Shown: positions 28,584 to 36,371, counted from the stretch's first letter. The stretch: DNA of 64,000 bases from Gilvimarinus xylanilyticus (GCF_024195295.1 NZ_JAMFTH010000001.1:744001-808000), one strand, 5' to 3'. Translations and numbers: made by a program. Notes: generated from the letters alone by a model not told the origin.

Positions 28584-28868
28584 ATGATGAAAAAGTACTT
28601 AATAGCACTCGCTTTCTCTGTAGGCACCGTGGTTGCGATTTTATTCAGTTTTGAGTTTAGAGATTTTCAAACCACGGATAAATGTGTCGATTTGGGGGGT
28701 AGAGTTTTGTATTCGGGATTCTGCGAGTTCGTAGGTGGAAGTGTTCGAGCTCTAGAGCTTAACAAAATTGAGCTTTCTTCAGTTCTATTTGCGGGTGTTA
28801 TTGTCTGCAATGTTATAGGTTTTTGTGTTTACGCTATTGGCGCTAGACTTATCAAAGTAACTGGATAA
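28584..28868 (+). CDS. Small two-TM hypothetical membrane protein
   Basis: Not recognised. 94 aa starting MMKKYLIALAFSVGTVVAILFSF, an N-terminal membrane segment or uncleaved signal; then a short exported loop with two cysteines (KCVDLGGRVLYSGFCEF) that could form a disulfide, and a second membrane segment (SSVLFAGVIVCNVIGFCVYAIGA). The topology suggests a small inner-membrane protein with a periplasmic loop. AT-rich composition like the other island genes. An inverted repeat AATGTTAT...ATAACATT (about 28867-28907) follows the stop. Confidence 0.6.
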   Translation: MMKKYLIALAFSVGTVVAILFSFEFRDFQTTDKCVDLGGRVLYSGFCEFVGGSVRALELNKIELSSVLFAGVIVCNVIGFCVYAIGARLIKVTG

Positions 28869-28951
28869 TGTTATCGCGTGCTGAAGAGCCCGGCTGGAAT
28901 AACATTAGACGCATGCCTTACACGACTCCAATATTACGGTGTTAAGTGCCT

Positions 28952-29407
28952 ATGATCGACCACGAGAGATTTCGGGCCTTGGTGAAGGATCTTTATGCCA
29001 CGGTCAACGAGTTGGAGAGTATGTTTCCGGGCAGGCACTTTACACCGGATGGTCATATGGTCGGAAGTTTAGGGGAATGCTTAGTGGCTGATGCCTACGA
29101 CTTGAAGCTTATGACAGCATCCAACAAAGGCTATGATGCTGTGACGGAAACCGGTTTGGAGGTAGAGATTAAGGCGACACAATCTAATACCGTTGCTTTC
29201 CGAAGTCAGCCTCAGCATGCGATCATCATAAAGATCATGTGTGACGGTACGTTCGAAGAAATCTATAACGGACCTGGGGCCCTTGTTTGGGAGCTGTTTT
29301 CGGGTAAACGGCTGCCGAGTAATGGTCAGTTTCAGGTATCTCTCAGCAAACTCCGTCAACTTAACCAAACTGTGGCTGAAGCGGATCAGGTGCCCAGAGC
29401 TTTATAG
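28952..29407 (+). CDS. DUF6998-like protein with PD-(D/E)XK nuclease-like motif
   Basis: 151 aa: MIDHERFRALVKDLYATVNE LESMFPGRHFTPDGHMVGSL (split for length), then GECLVADAYDLKL, KGYDAVTETGLEVEIKATQ and a C-terminal DGTFEEIYNGPG segment. The arrangement Glu in LGE, Asp in GYDAV and E-x-K in VEIKAT matches the restriction-endonuclease-like fold. The overall sequence agrees with what I recall as the DUF6998 family of unknown function. The ATG at 28952 is preferred to GTG 28946, though neither has a strong ribosome-binding site. A nuclease-like gene in a small AT-rich island could belong to a defence or mobile function; that is inference. Confidence 0.7.
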   Translation: MIDHERFRALVKDLYATVNELESMFPGRHFTPDGHMVGSLGECLVADAYDLKLMTASNKGYDAVTETGLEVEIKATQSNTVAFRSQPQHAIIIKIMCDGTFEEIYNGPGALVWELFSGKRLPSNGQFQVSLSKLRQLNQTVAEADQVPRAL

Positions 29408-29505
29408 TAAGCAATATACACGTCAGCACTGTTTAGCGAATGGTATGACTGTGCAGCGTAAATTAGATGCTTTTTTTGTGAAAAACAAGCGTAGTGACTT
29501 TAGCT

Positions 29506-30003
29506 ATGAATCGGAAAACCTGTATTTGTTTCATTTGGGTGCTTAGCGCGCCCCGAATTCTAGCTTGTGAGCTCATAGCTCCCGTTGTTATTCCCCCATC
29601 AACACTGGATGGCGATTTTCATTACATTTACCCCGATTACCAAAAAGAGTTGGAAAACTCTGTTCGCACTGAAAAAGATGTGGCGGTCGTGAAAGTCCTT
29701 AACGATTCCTTATCAGAGTCCAAGTTTGGGCAACAGGTTGCTGTGGCTACTTTGGAGTTGCTGCATGGCTGGGGATACCAATCCAGTCGTTATATGCCTT
29801 ATAAGAGAGAAGAGTCCACTTGCGGAAAGCCCCAAAAGATTATCAGTTCAAAGTGGCATGTAGCAATTTTTCGTTACACCGACGTTTATGCCTTAATTCC
29901 CTATGATGCCGTGGAAAAGCAGATCAAGTCGCGCGGTAAGCCTGATTATGTATATTCTGCCATTGGTTTGATCAGGAGGCAGCGCGGTGATCATACGCAT
30001 TAG
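29506..30003 (+). CDS. Uncharacterised exported protein
   Basis: Not recognised. The ATG at 29506 (MNRKTCICFIWVLSAPRILA C) gives 165 aa with an N-terminal signal-like segment; ILAC could be a marginal lipobox. The mature part is a mixed alpha/beta domain with FHYIYPDYQKELENSV, ATLELLHGWGYQSSRYMPY and SSKWHVAIFRYTDVYALIPYDAVEKQI. An in-frame GTG at 29494 is less likely. It is the last plus-strand gene of the island and ends only 3 bases from the stop codon of the convergent minus-strand gene. Confidence 0.6.
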   Translation: MNRKTCICFIWVLSAPRILACELIAPVVIPPSTLDGDFHYIYPDYQKELENSVRTEKDVAVVKVLNDSLSESKFGQQVAVATLELLHGWGYQSSRYMPYKREESTCGKPQKIISSKWHVAIFRYTDVYALIPYDAVEKQIKSRGKPDYVYSAIGLIRRQRGDHTH

Positions 30004-30006
30004 CTG

Positions 30007-31509
30007 TTAGGCGCTGTTAAGATCTGTAGCTTCAGTAAGCGGGTTTAATAAGGCAATCAGCTCCGCTTTGGCTTGTTTTTTCGAGGCCAAATCGGTAGAT
30101 GCGCTGGCGTTTGTTAGAAGGCGTATAGCATCAACGGTGTCGATGCTTTGTCGCTCGTCCCGTTGCTCGTCAATAAGATTTCCTTCGCTCCAGGTTTGCT
30201 GAGAATTTTGGATGCTGGTTAAACGTTGTATTGAGGCGTTATCGATTTTCTCATTCTTCCAGGTTTGCTGGCTGACTATTTGTATCGACTCATCAACTTT
30301 GTGCCATTTAAAGTTTTCTCGGGCTAAATCGATATTTTCAAGGTGCGGTAGCGAGGTAAAGTACGCGGCCTCAAGGTCAATGTTTTGTGTTTGAGTTATG
30401 GATGTGGTCCCGTTTTCTGTTTCAGTGTGGGTAACTTGACCGATGCTAAGCAAACGAATACCCGAGTATTTGTCGTGATGCTCGTTGCGGCGAGATGGGT
30501 AGTCTACCTTGCCTTTAAAGTCGAGCTGATAGTCGGGTAGGCCCGTTAATAATGCTGAACCTTTTTCTGGTTGTGCCGATGGTGCCTGGTTGTTTGAAAC
30601 GTTAAACAGCGATAGGGCATTGAGCAAGGCCTTGGTGTCAGATGATTCGGCTCGTCCTTTGTCTAAATATTCAAGTAGAGTTTCGCGTAGGCGTGATAGA
30701 TCTTGCTGGTTGCTTTCTCCCGGTTGAATGGCGAGATTGAGTGATCGACCATTCCAGGCCAGATTAAACTCGGTACCTAGGGTGTTACGTGAGTAATCAA
30801 GTGACAAGGTCTTTTGATCGGCCGTTTTTAAACTCAGCTGTATAGACTCAATCTCAGTTAATTGCGAGAGGTTTAAATGGCTTATATCAGGCTCGCCACC
30901 TGCGGCAAAGTTGGTCGCAAAAGTGCCTAAGTTTTTGCTCAGTGTTTGCAGCTCGGCTTGTTCTTCTTCGGTTAATTCGGCATCAGACCAAAACTGCACA
31001 TCCATACTGCGAAATGCGACCAGGTTTTCGCTAGATTTTTCAAGACCTGAATGGGCGTTAATCGAGAAGGTAACTTTCGTCCCGCTTGCCAGAGTGGCCG
31101 AAAAAGACATTCCTCCCAATGATGACCGGCTGATTACCTGCGGTTCGGTATTTCCCTCGGTGCGAGGCGTCAGTCGGGTTGTAGCGTTTTGTTCGATAGA
31201 GCGGTATTGGCTGATTTGTCCAAGCCCACCAGCGAGAGCTTGCCAGCTGCGGGCGTCTGGTAGTTGGTTTAACGCTCCCTCAAGTGTCTTATCCCAATTG
31301 CTACCGCTGGTTGGAGGCTCTACTTTAGTAACTCGTTCGGTAGGTACGGGGCGTGTAAAAGCCGGCTCCGGCGCGGTTGTAGTACGTGAAATCTGCGGGG
31401 TTTCGGCTTCGGCCTGAAGGCTCGGTTTACTGGTGTCTGGCAAAGCGGCAGCACTGAGCGGAGTGCCGCTGGGAGTTGTTGCAGTCCGTGAAAGTCCATT
31501 GATGTCCAT
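30007..31509 (-). CDS. Uncharacterised 500-aa protein under a sigma-28 promoter
   Basis: Not recognised. The N-terminal 90 residues are Thr/Pro/Ser-rich and probably disordered (MDINGLSRTATTPSGTPLSA). A structured middle follows (about 130-290) with SFSATLASGTKVTFSINAHS, a helical DAELTEEEQAELQTLSKNL and a second beta-rich part. The C-terminal region has repeated SQQTW motifs (IVSQQTWKNEKIDN, NSQQTWSEGNLIDE) and a final helix. There is no signal peptide or membrane segment. A near-consensus FliA promoter lies about 36 bases upstream, so it is probably expressed with late flagellar or chemotaxis genes. The sequence is native-looking in composition, unlike the convergent island genes. A cytosolic or type-III-exported motility factor is possible; no function is claimed. 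Confidence 0.75.
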   Translation of the reverse strand: MDINGLSRTATTPSGTPLSAAALPDTSKPSLQAEAETPQISRTTTAPEPAFTRPVPTERVTKVEPPTSGSNWDKTLEGALNQLPDARSWQALAGGLGQISQYRSIEQNATTRLTPRTEGNTEPQVISRSSLGGMSFSATLASGTKVTFSINAHSGLEKSSENLVAFRSMDVQFWSDAELTEEEQAELQTLSKNLGTFATNFAAGGEPDISHLNLSQLTEIESIQLSLKTADQKTLSLDYSRNTLGTEFNLAWNGRSLNLAIQPGESNQQDLSRLRETLLEYLDKGRAESSDTKALLNALSLFNVSNNQAPSAQPEKGSALLTGLPDYQLDFKGKVDYPSRRNEHHDKYSGIRLLSIGQVTHTETENGTTSITQTQNIDLEAAYFTSLPHLENIDLARENFKWHKVDESIQIVSQQTWKNEKIDNASIQRLTSIQNSQQTWSEGNLIDEQRDERQSIDTVDAIRLLTNASASTDLASKKQAKAELIALLNPLTEATDLNSA

Positions 31510-31544
31510 ACGTCACATTTGCTCTGTTCGTACCCTTTTAGTCA

Positions 31545-31571
31545 TTATCGGCTGTGATTGTCGTCGCTTTA
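31545..31571 (-). promoter_or_regulatory. Sigma-28 (FliA) promoter for the 500-aa gene
   Basis: On the minus strand: TAAAGCGA, exactly 11 bases, GCCGATAA. The enteric/pseudomonad FliA consensus is TAAAGTTT-N11-GCCGATAA, so the -10 matches 8/8 and the -35 5/8 with perfect spacing. Transcription would start about 30 bases before the ATG at 31509. Confidence 0.8.
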
Positions 31572-31637
31572 GGTGTTTTTTGCGGCATGATTATGAAGGG
31601 GGGAGGAAAATAGAGGAGTGTGTGAAATAAGATGAAG

Positions 31638-32024
31638 ATATCTGTCTAACCACCAGAATGGCACACCCGAGGCTCCTGCGAATGCGCCGAACGAAGGCGT
31701 GTTTTTGTGGGTAAGCACGCAGGAGGAGAGGTGAATGCCGGAGGCAGAGAGGCCGGCCTGGGCCGCGCGTGCGCAAGAATCGCCAGGACAGGGAGGTCTT
31801 GTCGATACGGCCCTCAAAAATAGGCCGTAGAGAGGGACCCGTTAGGGCCATTCGCGGGGTGGGCTGTTGAGGTGAAGGGATTCACAAATGCAGCGGGCGC
31901 AGGGACAAGGTGAATGCCGAAGGCAGAGAGGGCGGCCTAGGCCGGGCGCAGGACCTGCCTTTTCGTTAGGTTTCTGTTGCCCAAACAACAGAAAAGTAAC
32001 TCGCTACGCCCGGCGATGCGAGCC
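31638..32024 (-). repeat. Dispersed structured repeat, copy R2 (inverted, longer)
   Basis: Reading the minus strand from 32024: GCGATGCGAGCC side, GCGAGTTACTTTTCTGTTG, GGGCAACAGAAACCTAACG (as in R1), an extra segment of about 120 bases, CCCACCCCGCG, GGGTCCCTC, GGGCCGTATCGAC, CGATTCTTGCGC, CGTTCGGCGCATTCG and finally GTGCCATTCTGGTGGTTAGACAGATAT. It is more degenerate than R1/R3 in the stem region, but the first 50 and last 30 bases are very close to R1. It fills most of the 605-base gap between the 500-aa gene and deaD; no credible gene is seen. Confidence 0.8.
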
Positions 32025-32056
32025 TATAAAAAAGCCGTTAATTTATTAACGCCCAA

Positions 32057-32091
32057 TAAAAACCGCCACAGCAGTCTCCTGCTGTGGCGGT
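32057..32091 (-). terminator. Terminator of deaD
   Basis: On the minus strand ACCGCCACAGCAG, loop GAGA, CTGCTGTGGCGGT then TTTTTATT, 24 bases past the deaD stop codon. A 13-bp perfect stem. Confidence 0.92.
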
Positions 32092-32114
32092 ATATTGATT
32101 ACCCGTCGGTAGGT

Positions 32115-33812
32115 TTAGGCTTTACGCTTACGCGGCTTAGCCTTCCCTTTATCCCCACCTTTACGCATAGGCCCGCGGTCTTCACTCAGTGACAACTGCT
32201 GACCACGCACGTGCAGCGAGGCAATTTTCTTCGCCTGTGCTGGGGCCAGGTCTTCGGGCAGGTCGAGAGTGGCGAAGCTGTCGAACAGTTTAATCTGGCC
32301 GATGCTGCGGCCTTTTAAACCGGCTTCGTTGGCGATGGCGCCGACGATATCGCCTGGGCGGGCGCCGTGGTTACGGCCCACTTCAATGCGGTAGCGTTTC
32401 ATGCCTTCTTCCGGGCCACGGTTGCTGCGACGTGGGCGTTCGCCACGCTCGCCGCGATCACGGCTGCGCTCGCGCTCGGGTTTGATGTCGGCGAATTTAA
32501 CCTGTAGCGGACGGTTCTTTTGCAGCAGGTAGGCCAGAGCGGTGGCAATGGCTTCCGGCTCCAGGTCGTTTTCGCGGCTGTATTTGGCCAGCAGCTCTTC
32601 GAAAAAGCTCATGTCTTCTTCGCTGTTGACCACGTCGGTAATCTGCTGCAAGAACTGGTCAATACGTGCGGCACTGACGGTGTCGCCGCTGGGCAGTTTC
32701 ATGGCTTCAATACGCTGGCCGGTGGCTTTCTCGATTGAGTAAAGCAGACGCTTTTCGCGCGGGGCGACAAACAAGATGGCTTTGCCCGAGCGACCGGCGC
32801 GGCCGGTGCGGCCAATGCGGTGTACGTAGGCTTCGCTGTCGTAAGGAATGTCGTAGTTAATCACGTGGCTGACGCGCTCAACGTCAATGCCGCGGGCGGC
32901 TACGTCGGTGGCGATCAGAATATCCAGCGATTTGTTTTTTAAGCGCTCAATGGTACGTTCTCGCAGCGCCTGGTTCATGTCGCCGTTAATGGCGGCGGCG
33001 CTGTAGCCACGGGCTTCGAGCTTTTCGGCAAGCTCGACGGTGGCGGTTTTGGTACGCACGAACATGATGATGCCGTCGAAAGGTTCAACTTCCAGAATGC
33101 GGGTTAGGGCGTCCAGTTTGTTGGTGCCGCTGACCATCCAGTAGGCCTGCTCGATGTTGCTGCCAGTGGTGCTTTCGCGGGCCACTTTAATCTCTTCGGG
33201 CGAGCGCAGGTAGGTGTTGGCAACACGGCGGATTTCTTTGGGCATGGTGGCCGAAAACAGCGCGGTTTGGCGGCTCTCGGGGGTGTGCTCCATAATCCAG
33301 GTTACGTCGTCAATAAAGCCCATACGCAGCATTTCGTCGGCTTCGTCCAGCACCATGGCTTTCAGGTTAGACAAATCCAGACTGTTGCGGCGCAAGTGGT
33401 CCATAACCCGGCCGGGTGTGCCTACCACAACCTGAGCGCCGCGCTTTAACTGGCGTAGCTGGCCGCGCATATCCTGGCCGCCGTAAATGGGCAGTACGTG
33501 AAAGTTGTTCAGCTCGCTGGCGTAGCTTTGAAAGGCTTCGGCCACCTGAATAGCCAGTTCGCGGGTCGGGGCCAACACCAGTACTTGGGTATCGGAGCTT
33601 TGGGTGTCAATGCTGGAAAGCAGGGGCAGGGCAAAAGCGGCGGTTTTACCGGTACCGGTTTGTGCCAGGCCGACAATATCTTTACCGTCCAGCAGCGCGG
33701 GAATGGCGCGTGCCTGAATCGGTGAGGGGGTTTCGTAGCCAATTTTAGAAATGGCGTTAAGAACGGGCTGAGACAGGTTCAGCTCGGAAAAAGCAATATT
33801 TTCTGATGACAT
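32115..33812 (-). CDS. deaD: ATP-dependent DEAD-box RNA helicase DeaD/CsdA
   Basis: An RNA helicase for ribosome assembly and mRNA remodelling, usually important in the cold. The ATG at 33812 (MSSENIAFSELNLSQPVLNA) gives 565 aa; an upstream in-frame start adds 26 residues with no family resemblance. Motifs: Q motif (YETPSPIQARAIP), I AQTGTGKT, Ia PTRELA, II DEAD, III SAT, VI HRIGRTGRAGRSG. The C-terminal DbpA-like RNA-binding domain (RYRIEVGRNHGARPGDIVGAIANEAG...) is followed by a basic tail (KGGDKGKAKPRKRKA). The 5' leader is long (to about 34,080), as is common for cold-inducible helicase mRNAs; autoregulation is inference. Confidence 0.96.
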   Translation of the reverse strand: MSSENIAFSELNLSQPVLNAISKIGYETPSPIQARAIPALLDGKDIVGLAQTGTGKTAAFALPLLSSIDTQSSDTQVLVLAPTRELAIQVAEAFQSYASELNNFHVLPIYGGQDMRGQLRQLKRGAQVVVGTPGRVMDHLRRNSLDLSNLKAMVLDEADEMLRMGFIDDVTWIMEHTPESRQTALFSATMPKEIRRVANTYLRSPEEIKVARESTTGSNIEQAYWMVSGTNKLDALTRILEVEPFDGIIMFVRTKTATVELAEKLEARGYSAAAINGDMNQALRERTIERLKNKSLDILIATDVAARGIDVERVSHVINYDIPYDSEAYVHRIGRTGRAGRSGKAILFVAPREKRLLYSIEKATGQRIEAMKLPSGDTVSAARIDQFLQQITDVVNSEEDMSFFEELLAKYSRENDLEPEAIATALAYLLQKNRPLQVKFADIKPERERSRDRGERGERPRRSNRGPEEGMKRYRIEVGRNHGARPGDIVGAIANEAGLKGRSIGQIKLFDSFATLDLPEDLAPAQAKKIASLHVRGQQLSLSEDRGPMRKGGDKGKAKPRKRKA

Positions 33813-34213
33813 GAATACATCCAATTGTGGCGCGGGGCGCCGATTGCAAAATGGCGTAATGCGTACGCCGCGAGTCGGAGATTGACTCAAACAGACAGGT
33901 CAGGGCGCCAAAGCGCCGGCAACAATCACAGGTTTACCGCAGTGCCCGCAGGCCGCTGCTTTCAGGTATCTAATTCAGGCGGGGAAATACATAACCGCTT
34001 GAGGCATACGCTGGAGTAAATCTCCATCAGTATTTGCCTCATAGCACGGTGCGCAAATGGCGCGGGTCTCGAACGGAGCTCTTAGGGCTCTTGTGAGGCT
34101 TTCACTGAGGGCGCGGAGTATAGGGTATTGTTTAACCTTTGGCCAGTACTTTCGAGTGAATATTTTATCGACACTAGGAAACAAAACGCTGAAATTGGCA
34201 TTTCTCGTCCATA

Positions 34214-34411
34214 TGCCCGTGTCGCCGGGCGTGGCGAGTTACTTTTTTCGGCAAAAAGTAACCAAAAACCTCGCCCAACAACTGACCCCTTCGGGGGCCC
34301 CTCACTCCAGCCTATTTTAGCGGGCCGTATCGACAGGCCTTCCTTGGCCTGACGATACTTGCGCAAACCTCCTGTTTGCTTACCCCTAAAATAGGCTTCC
34401 GTTCGGCTCAG
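34214..34411 (+). repeat. Dispersed structured repeat, copy R3
   Basis: About 198 bases, beginning TGCCCGTGTCGCCGGGCG. It has GGCGAGTTAC, a hairpin GTTACTTTTT-TCGG-CAAAAAGTAAC, and CCCTCACTCCA. The outer stem GCCTATTTTAG (34310-34320) pairs with CTAAAATAGGC (34386-34396). Inside it are GTATCG-A-CAGGCC...GGCCTG-A-CGATAC (34327-34358) and GCAAAC...GTTTGC, then TTCCGTTCGGCTC. Compared with R1 the stem sequences changed on both strands so that pairing is kept. It occupies the 33,813-34,598 gap together with the deaD leader; no gene is evident there. Confidence 0.85.
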
Positions 34412-34598
34412 TTGTAAACGGGCGAAAAACCCAGTTGGTTCCACGCTGTTTGACTTGTATTAAAGTTGAGCAGTCCGGATGCGTATGATTGGTGGTGAGG
34501 GAGTGTCTGGCAAAAAATGAGGACCATTTCTCGTTTGTTGGTGAAGATTATAGCGAGCGGTAGTGTGCTAATCTTGCACAAAAGTAACGGGCGGGCGT

Positions 34599-35444
34599 AT
34601 GAGCAGGGAACCACAGCAAAAGCATCTATCCACCACGGCCCTGGCTAAGGTGATTGGCAAAGACAGCAAAGAGCTGTTTATTTTGCTGGCCAATAGCGGT
34701 TGGATTATTAAAACGGACGGCCAGTGGCATTTAACCGAAAAGGGCCGTTTTGAGGGCGGTAGCTACGCCAATCATCCTAAGTATGGCGAGTATATTGTCT
34801 GGCCCGAAAGCCTGAAAAGTCACCCGGTGATGGGCTTGCTGCCAGAGGCGCCTTTAAGTGCGCGCAATTTATCCTTTAAGCTGGGGCTGCCAGCTCGGTT
34901 GGTCAATATGCTACTGGCCGAGCGCGGCTGGATTGAAAAGTATGTGCACGGCTGGCTGGCCACCGAAGCGGGTAAAGCGCTGGGCGCGCAGCAGCATACC
35001 AGCGATACCAGCGGTATTCCCTTTGTTACTTGGCCCGAAACCCTGCTAGATAACCCCGCCTTGCAGCAAAGCGCCCGCGCCCTCAAACCGGCGGCGGCCG
35101 ATTGTCTGGACGGCCATGGCGCGGGCGAGGGCGGTTTGGGCTTTATCGATAATTGGCTTTATGTCACAGGCTTGCAGCACGCGCGCGAGTACCCTTTGGC
35201 GTTAAGTGTGGGCCAGTACCGGGGCGAGTCGGTCATGGTGGATTTTTATTTGCCCCAGCAGCGGGTGGCGATTGTTTATTGGCCCGCCGACCCCAAGCCC
35301 GGCAAGTTGGCGGCAACGCTTGATTTGCGCGAAAAACTTAAGGCCGCCCACTGTCCGGTGATTGAATTGGAGCAGTCGCAGCTGGATAATTTGGATGAAA
35401 TTTTAGCGCGTGAGCTGATGAAGCTTGGCGTCGCGGTTTATTAA
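34599..35444 (+). CDS. Two-repeat N-terminus plus degenerate nuclease-like domain protein
   Basis: A 281-aa cytoplasmic protein. Residues about 12-75 and 82-150 form an internal repeat, each a helical (winged-helix-like) unit followed by a GW-x-LTExG...G..I.WPE.L motif (SGWIIKTDGQWHLTEKGRF...IVWPESL; RGWIEKYVHGWLATEAGKAL...VTWPETL). The C-terminal part (about 165-281) follows the Vsr/DUF559-type nuclease pattern (FIDNWLY, VDFYLPQQRVAIVYW, LREKLKAAHCPVIELE). From memory, relatives, often mislabelled as glycerol kinase, carry GExxIDNWLY and IEYW. Here both acidic positions are replaced (Leu and Val), so nuclease activity is doubtful. It starts at ATG 34599 and is followed 13 bases later by the HIT gene, probably as one operon. 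Confidence 0.7.
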   Translation: MSREPQQKHLSTTALAKVIGKDSKELFILLANSGWIIKTDGQWHLTEKGRFEGGSYANHPKYGEYIVWPESLKSHPVMGLLPEAPLSARNLSFKLGLPARLVNMLLAERGWIEKYVHGWLATEAGKALGAQQHTSDTSGIPFVTWPETLLDNPALQQSARALKPAAADCLDGHGAGEGGLGFIDNWLYVTGLQHAREYPLALSVGQYRGESVMVDFYLPQQRVAIVYWPADPKPGKLAATLDLREKLKAAHCPVIELEQSQLDNLDEILARELMKLGVAVY

Positions 35445-35457
35445 TGTAGAGGTTTTT

Positions 35458-35850
35458 ATGGCAAGTGTATTCAGCAAAATCATCGCCGGCGAACTGCCCG
35501 GACATTTTGTCTACCAAGATGATCTGGCGGTGGCCATTATGACCATCGCGCCGTTAAAAGACGGCCATGTACTGGTGATTCCCCGTGAGGAAATCGACCA
35601 CTGGTACGACCTGCCCGCCGAGACTCTGGCGCACTTAACCGTGATTAGCCAAAAGGTGGCAAAGGCGCTGCAAAAAGCCTTTCCCGCGACCCGCGTGGGA
35701 ATGATGATCGCGGGGTTGGAAGTGCCCCATACTCACCTGCACTTGGTGCCTATGGACGAGATGAGCGAGCTGGATTTTTCCAACGCCAAGCCCGCAGAAG
35801 GTGATGTGCTGGCCGCTCAGGCCGAGAAGATTAAGGCGGAGTTGGAGTAA
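35458..35850 (+). CDS. HIT-family nucleotide hydrolase/transferase
   Basis: A 130-aa histidine-triad protein (MASVFSKIIAGELPGHFVYQDD) with the catalytic triad PHTHLHLVPM (His-x-His-x-His). Related enzymes hydrolyse nucleoside phosphoramidates or dinucleotide polyphosphates. The ATG at 35458 follows TAGAGG; an in-frame extension upstream overlaps the previous gene and lacks family similarity. It probably shares a transcript with the nuclease-like gene upstream. Confidence 0.93.
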   Translation: MASVFSKIIAGELPGHFVYQDDLAVAIMTIAPLKDGHVLVIPREEIDHWYDLPAETLAHLTVISQKVAKALQKAFPATRVGMMIAGLEVPHTHLHLVPMDEMSELDFSNAKPAEGDVLAAQAEKIKAELE

Positions 35851-36105
35851 CGAGAAAGAAGATGGATAAGGCTCCGCTCCACGCAGAGCAGTGATGGGCG
35901 TTCGAGCCGGAAACCTTACCTTGCACCTGAGGCCGTGACCATAAACTGGCGATTACGCGAATAAAAACTGGTTTTATAGGGCTCGCATGCTTGTAGATCC
36001 AAGGTGGTAAGCCTGTCTGGCGCGAATCCATACAATAATTTCAATCACTAGAACGATGCAAATAAGAGAATTAAATTTCGGCGGCTTTACAGGAAAGAGG
36101 TTTAG

Positions 36106-36309
36106 ATGAAAATTGTTGTAAGTAGTATGAGCGCGGCGTTCCTATCACTAGCCGCCTGTGGTCCCGCTCCGAACGAAGCGTCAAAAACGCATGAAGAAAA
36201 AGGTGCGTTTGAATCTTACACAGAGACTCAAAAAGAAACCTTGGACAAGGCTAAATCCCTTCGGGACGAGATGGAAAAGGTCAATGAAGAGCGTTTAAAA
36301 GACCTTTAG
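36106..36309 (+). CDS. Small predicted lipoprotein
   Basis: 67 aa with a lipoprotein signal MKIVVSSMSAAFLSLAAC (lipobox LAAC, Cys18) and a short, highly charged helical mature part (EKGAFESYTETQKETLDKAK and SLRDEMEKVNEERLKDL) likely to form a coiled coil. AGGAAAGAGG precedes the ATG. This resembles small lipoproteins anchored by one acyl chain, but no family is recognised. The 255 bases between the HIT gene and this gene contain nothing obvious. Confidence 0.7.
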   Translation: MKIVVSSMSAAFLSLAACGPAPNEASKTHEEKGAFESYTETQKETLDKAKSLRDEMEKVNEERLKDL

Positions 36310-36329
36310 CTCTATACCTCCCCATACAA

Positions 36330-36352
36330 AAAGCCCCGCCTGAGCGGGGCTC
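36330..36352 (-). terminator. Terminator for the 36372 minus-strand gene
   Basis: On the minus strand AGCCCCGCTCAGGCGGGGCTTTTTGT: a GCCCCGC/GCGGGGC-type stem with a five-T run. On the plus strand the T-run is absent, so it serves mainly the minus-strand gene, though it may act in both directions. Confidence 0.8.
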
Positions 36353-36371
36353 GACCTTTCGGCAAGAATGA

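Noticed and set aside
28316-28654. 112-codon open frame overlapping the pseudogene and the next gene
   Set aside because: It is out of frame with the coherent membrane-protein reading at 28218-28505 and overlaps the better-supported gene at 28584.
27160-30030. Integron-like gene cassette array (GTTAAGC at 28198, GTTAAGT at 28941, GTTAGGC at 30009 before or after small same-strand genes)
   Set aside because: The GTTRRRY words fit the attC core, but the matching RYYYAAC partners and paired L boxes were not found at the required distances. No integrase gene is present and spacing is irregular. A dedicated attC covariance search would be decisive.
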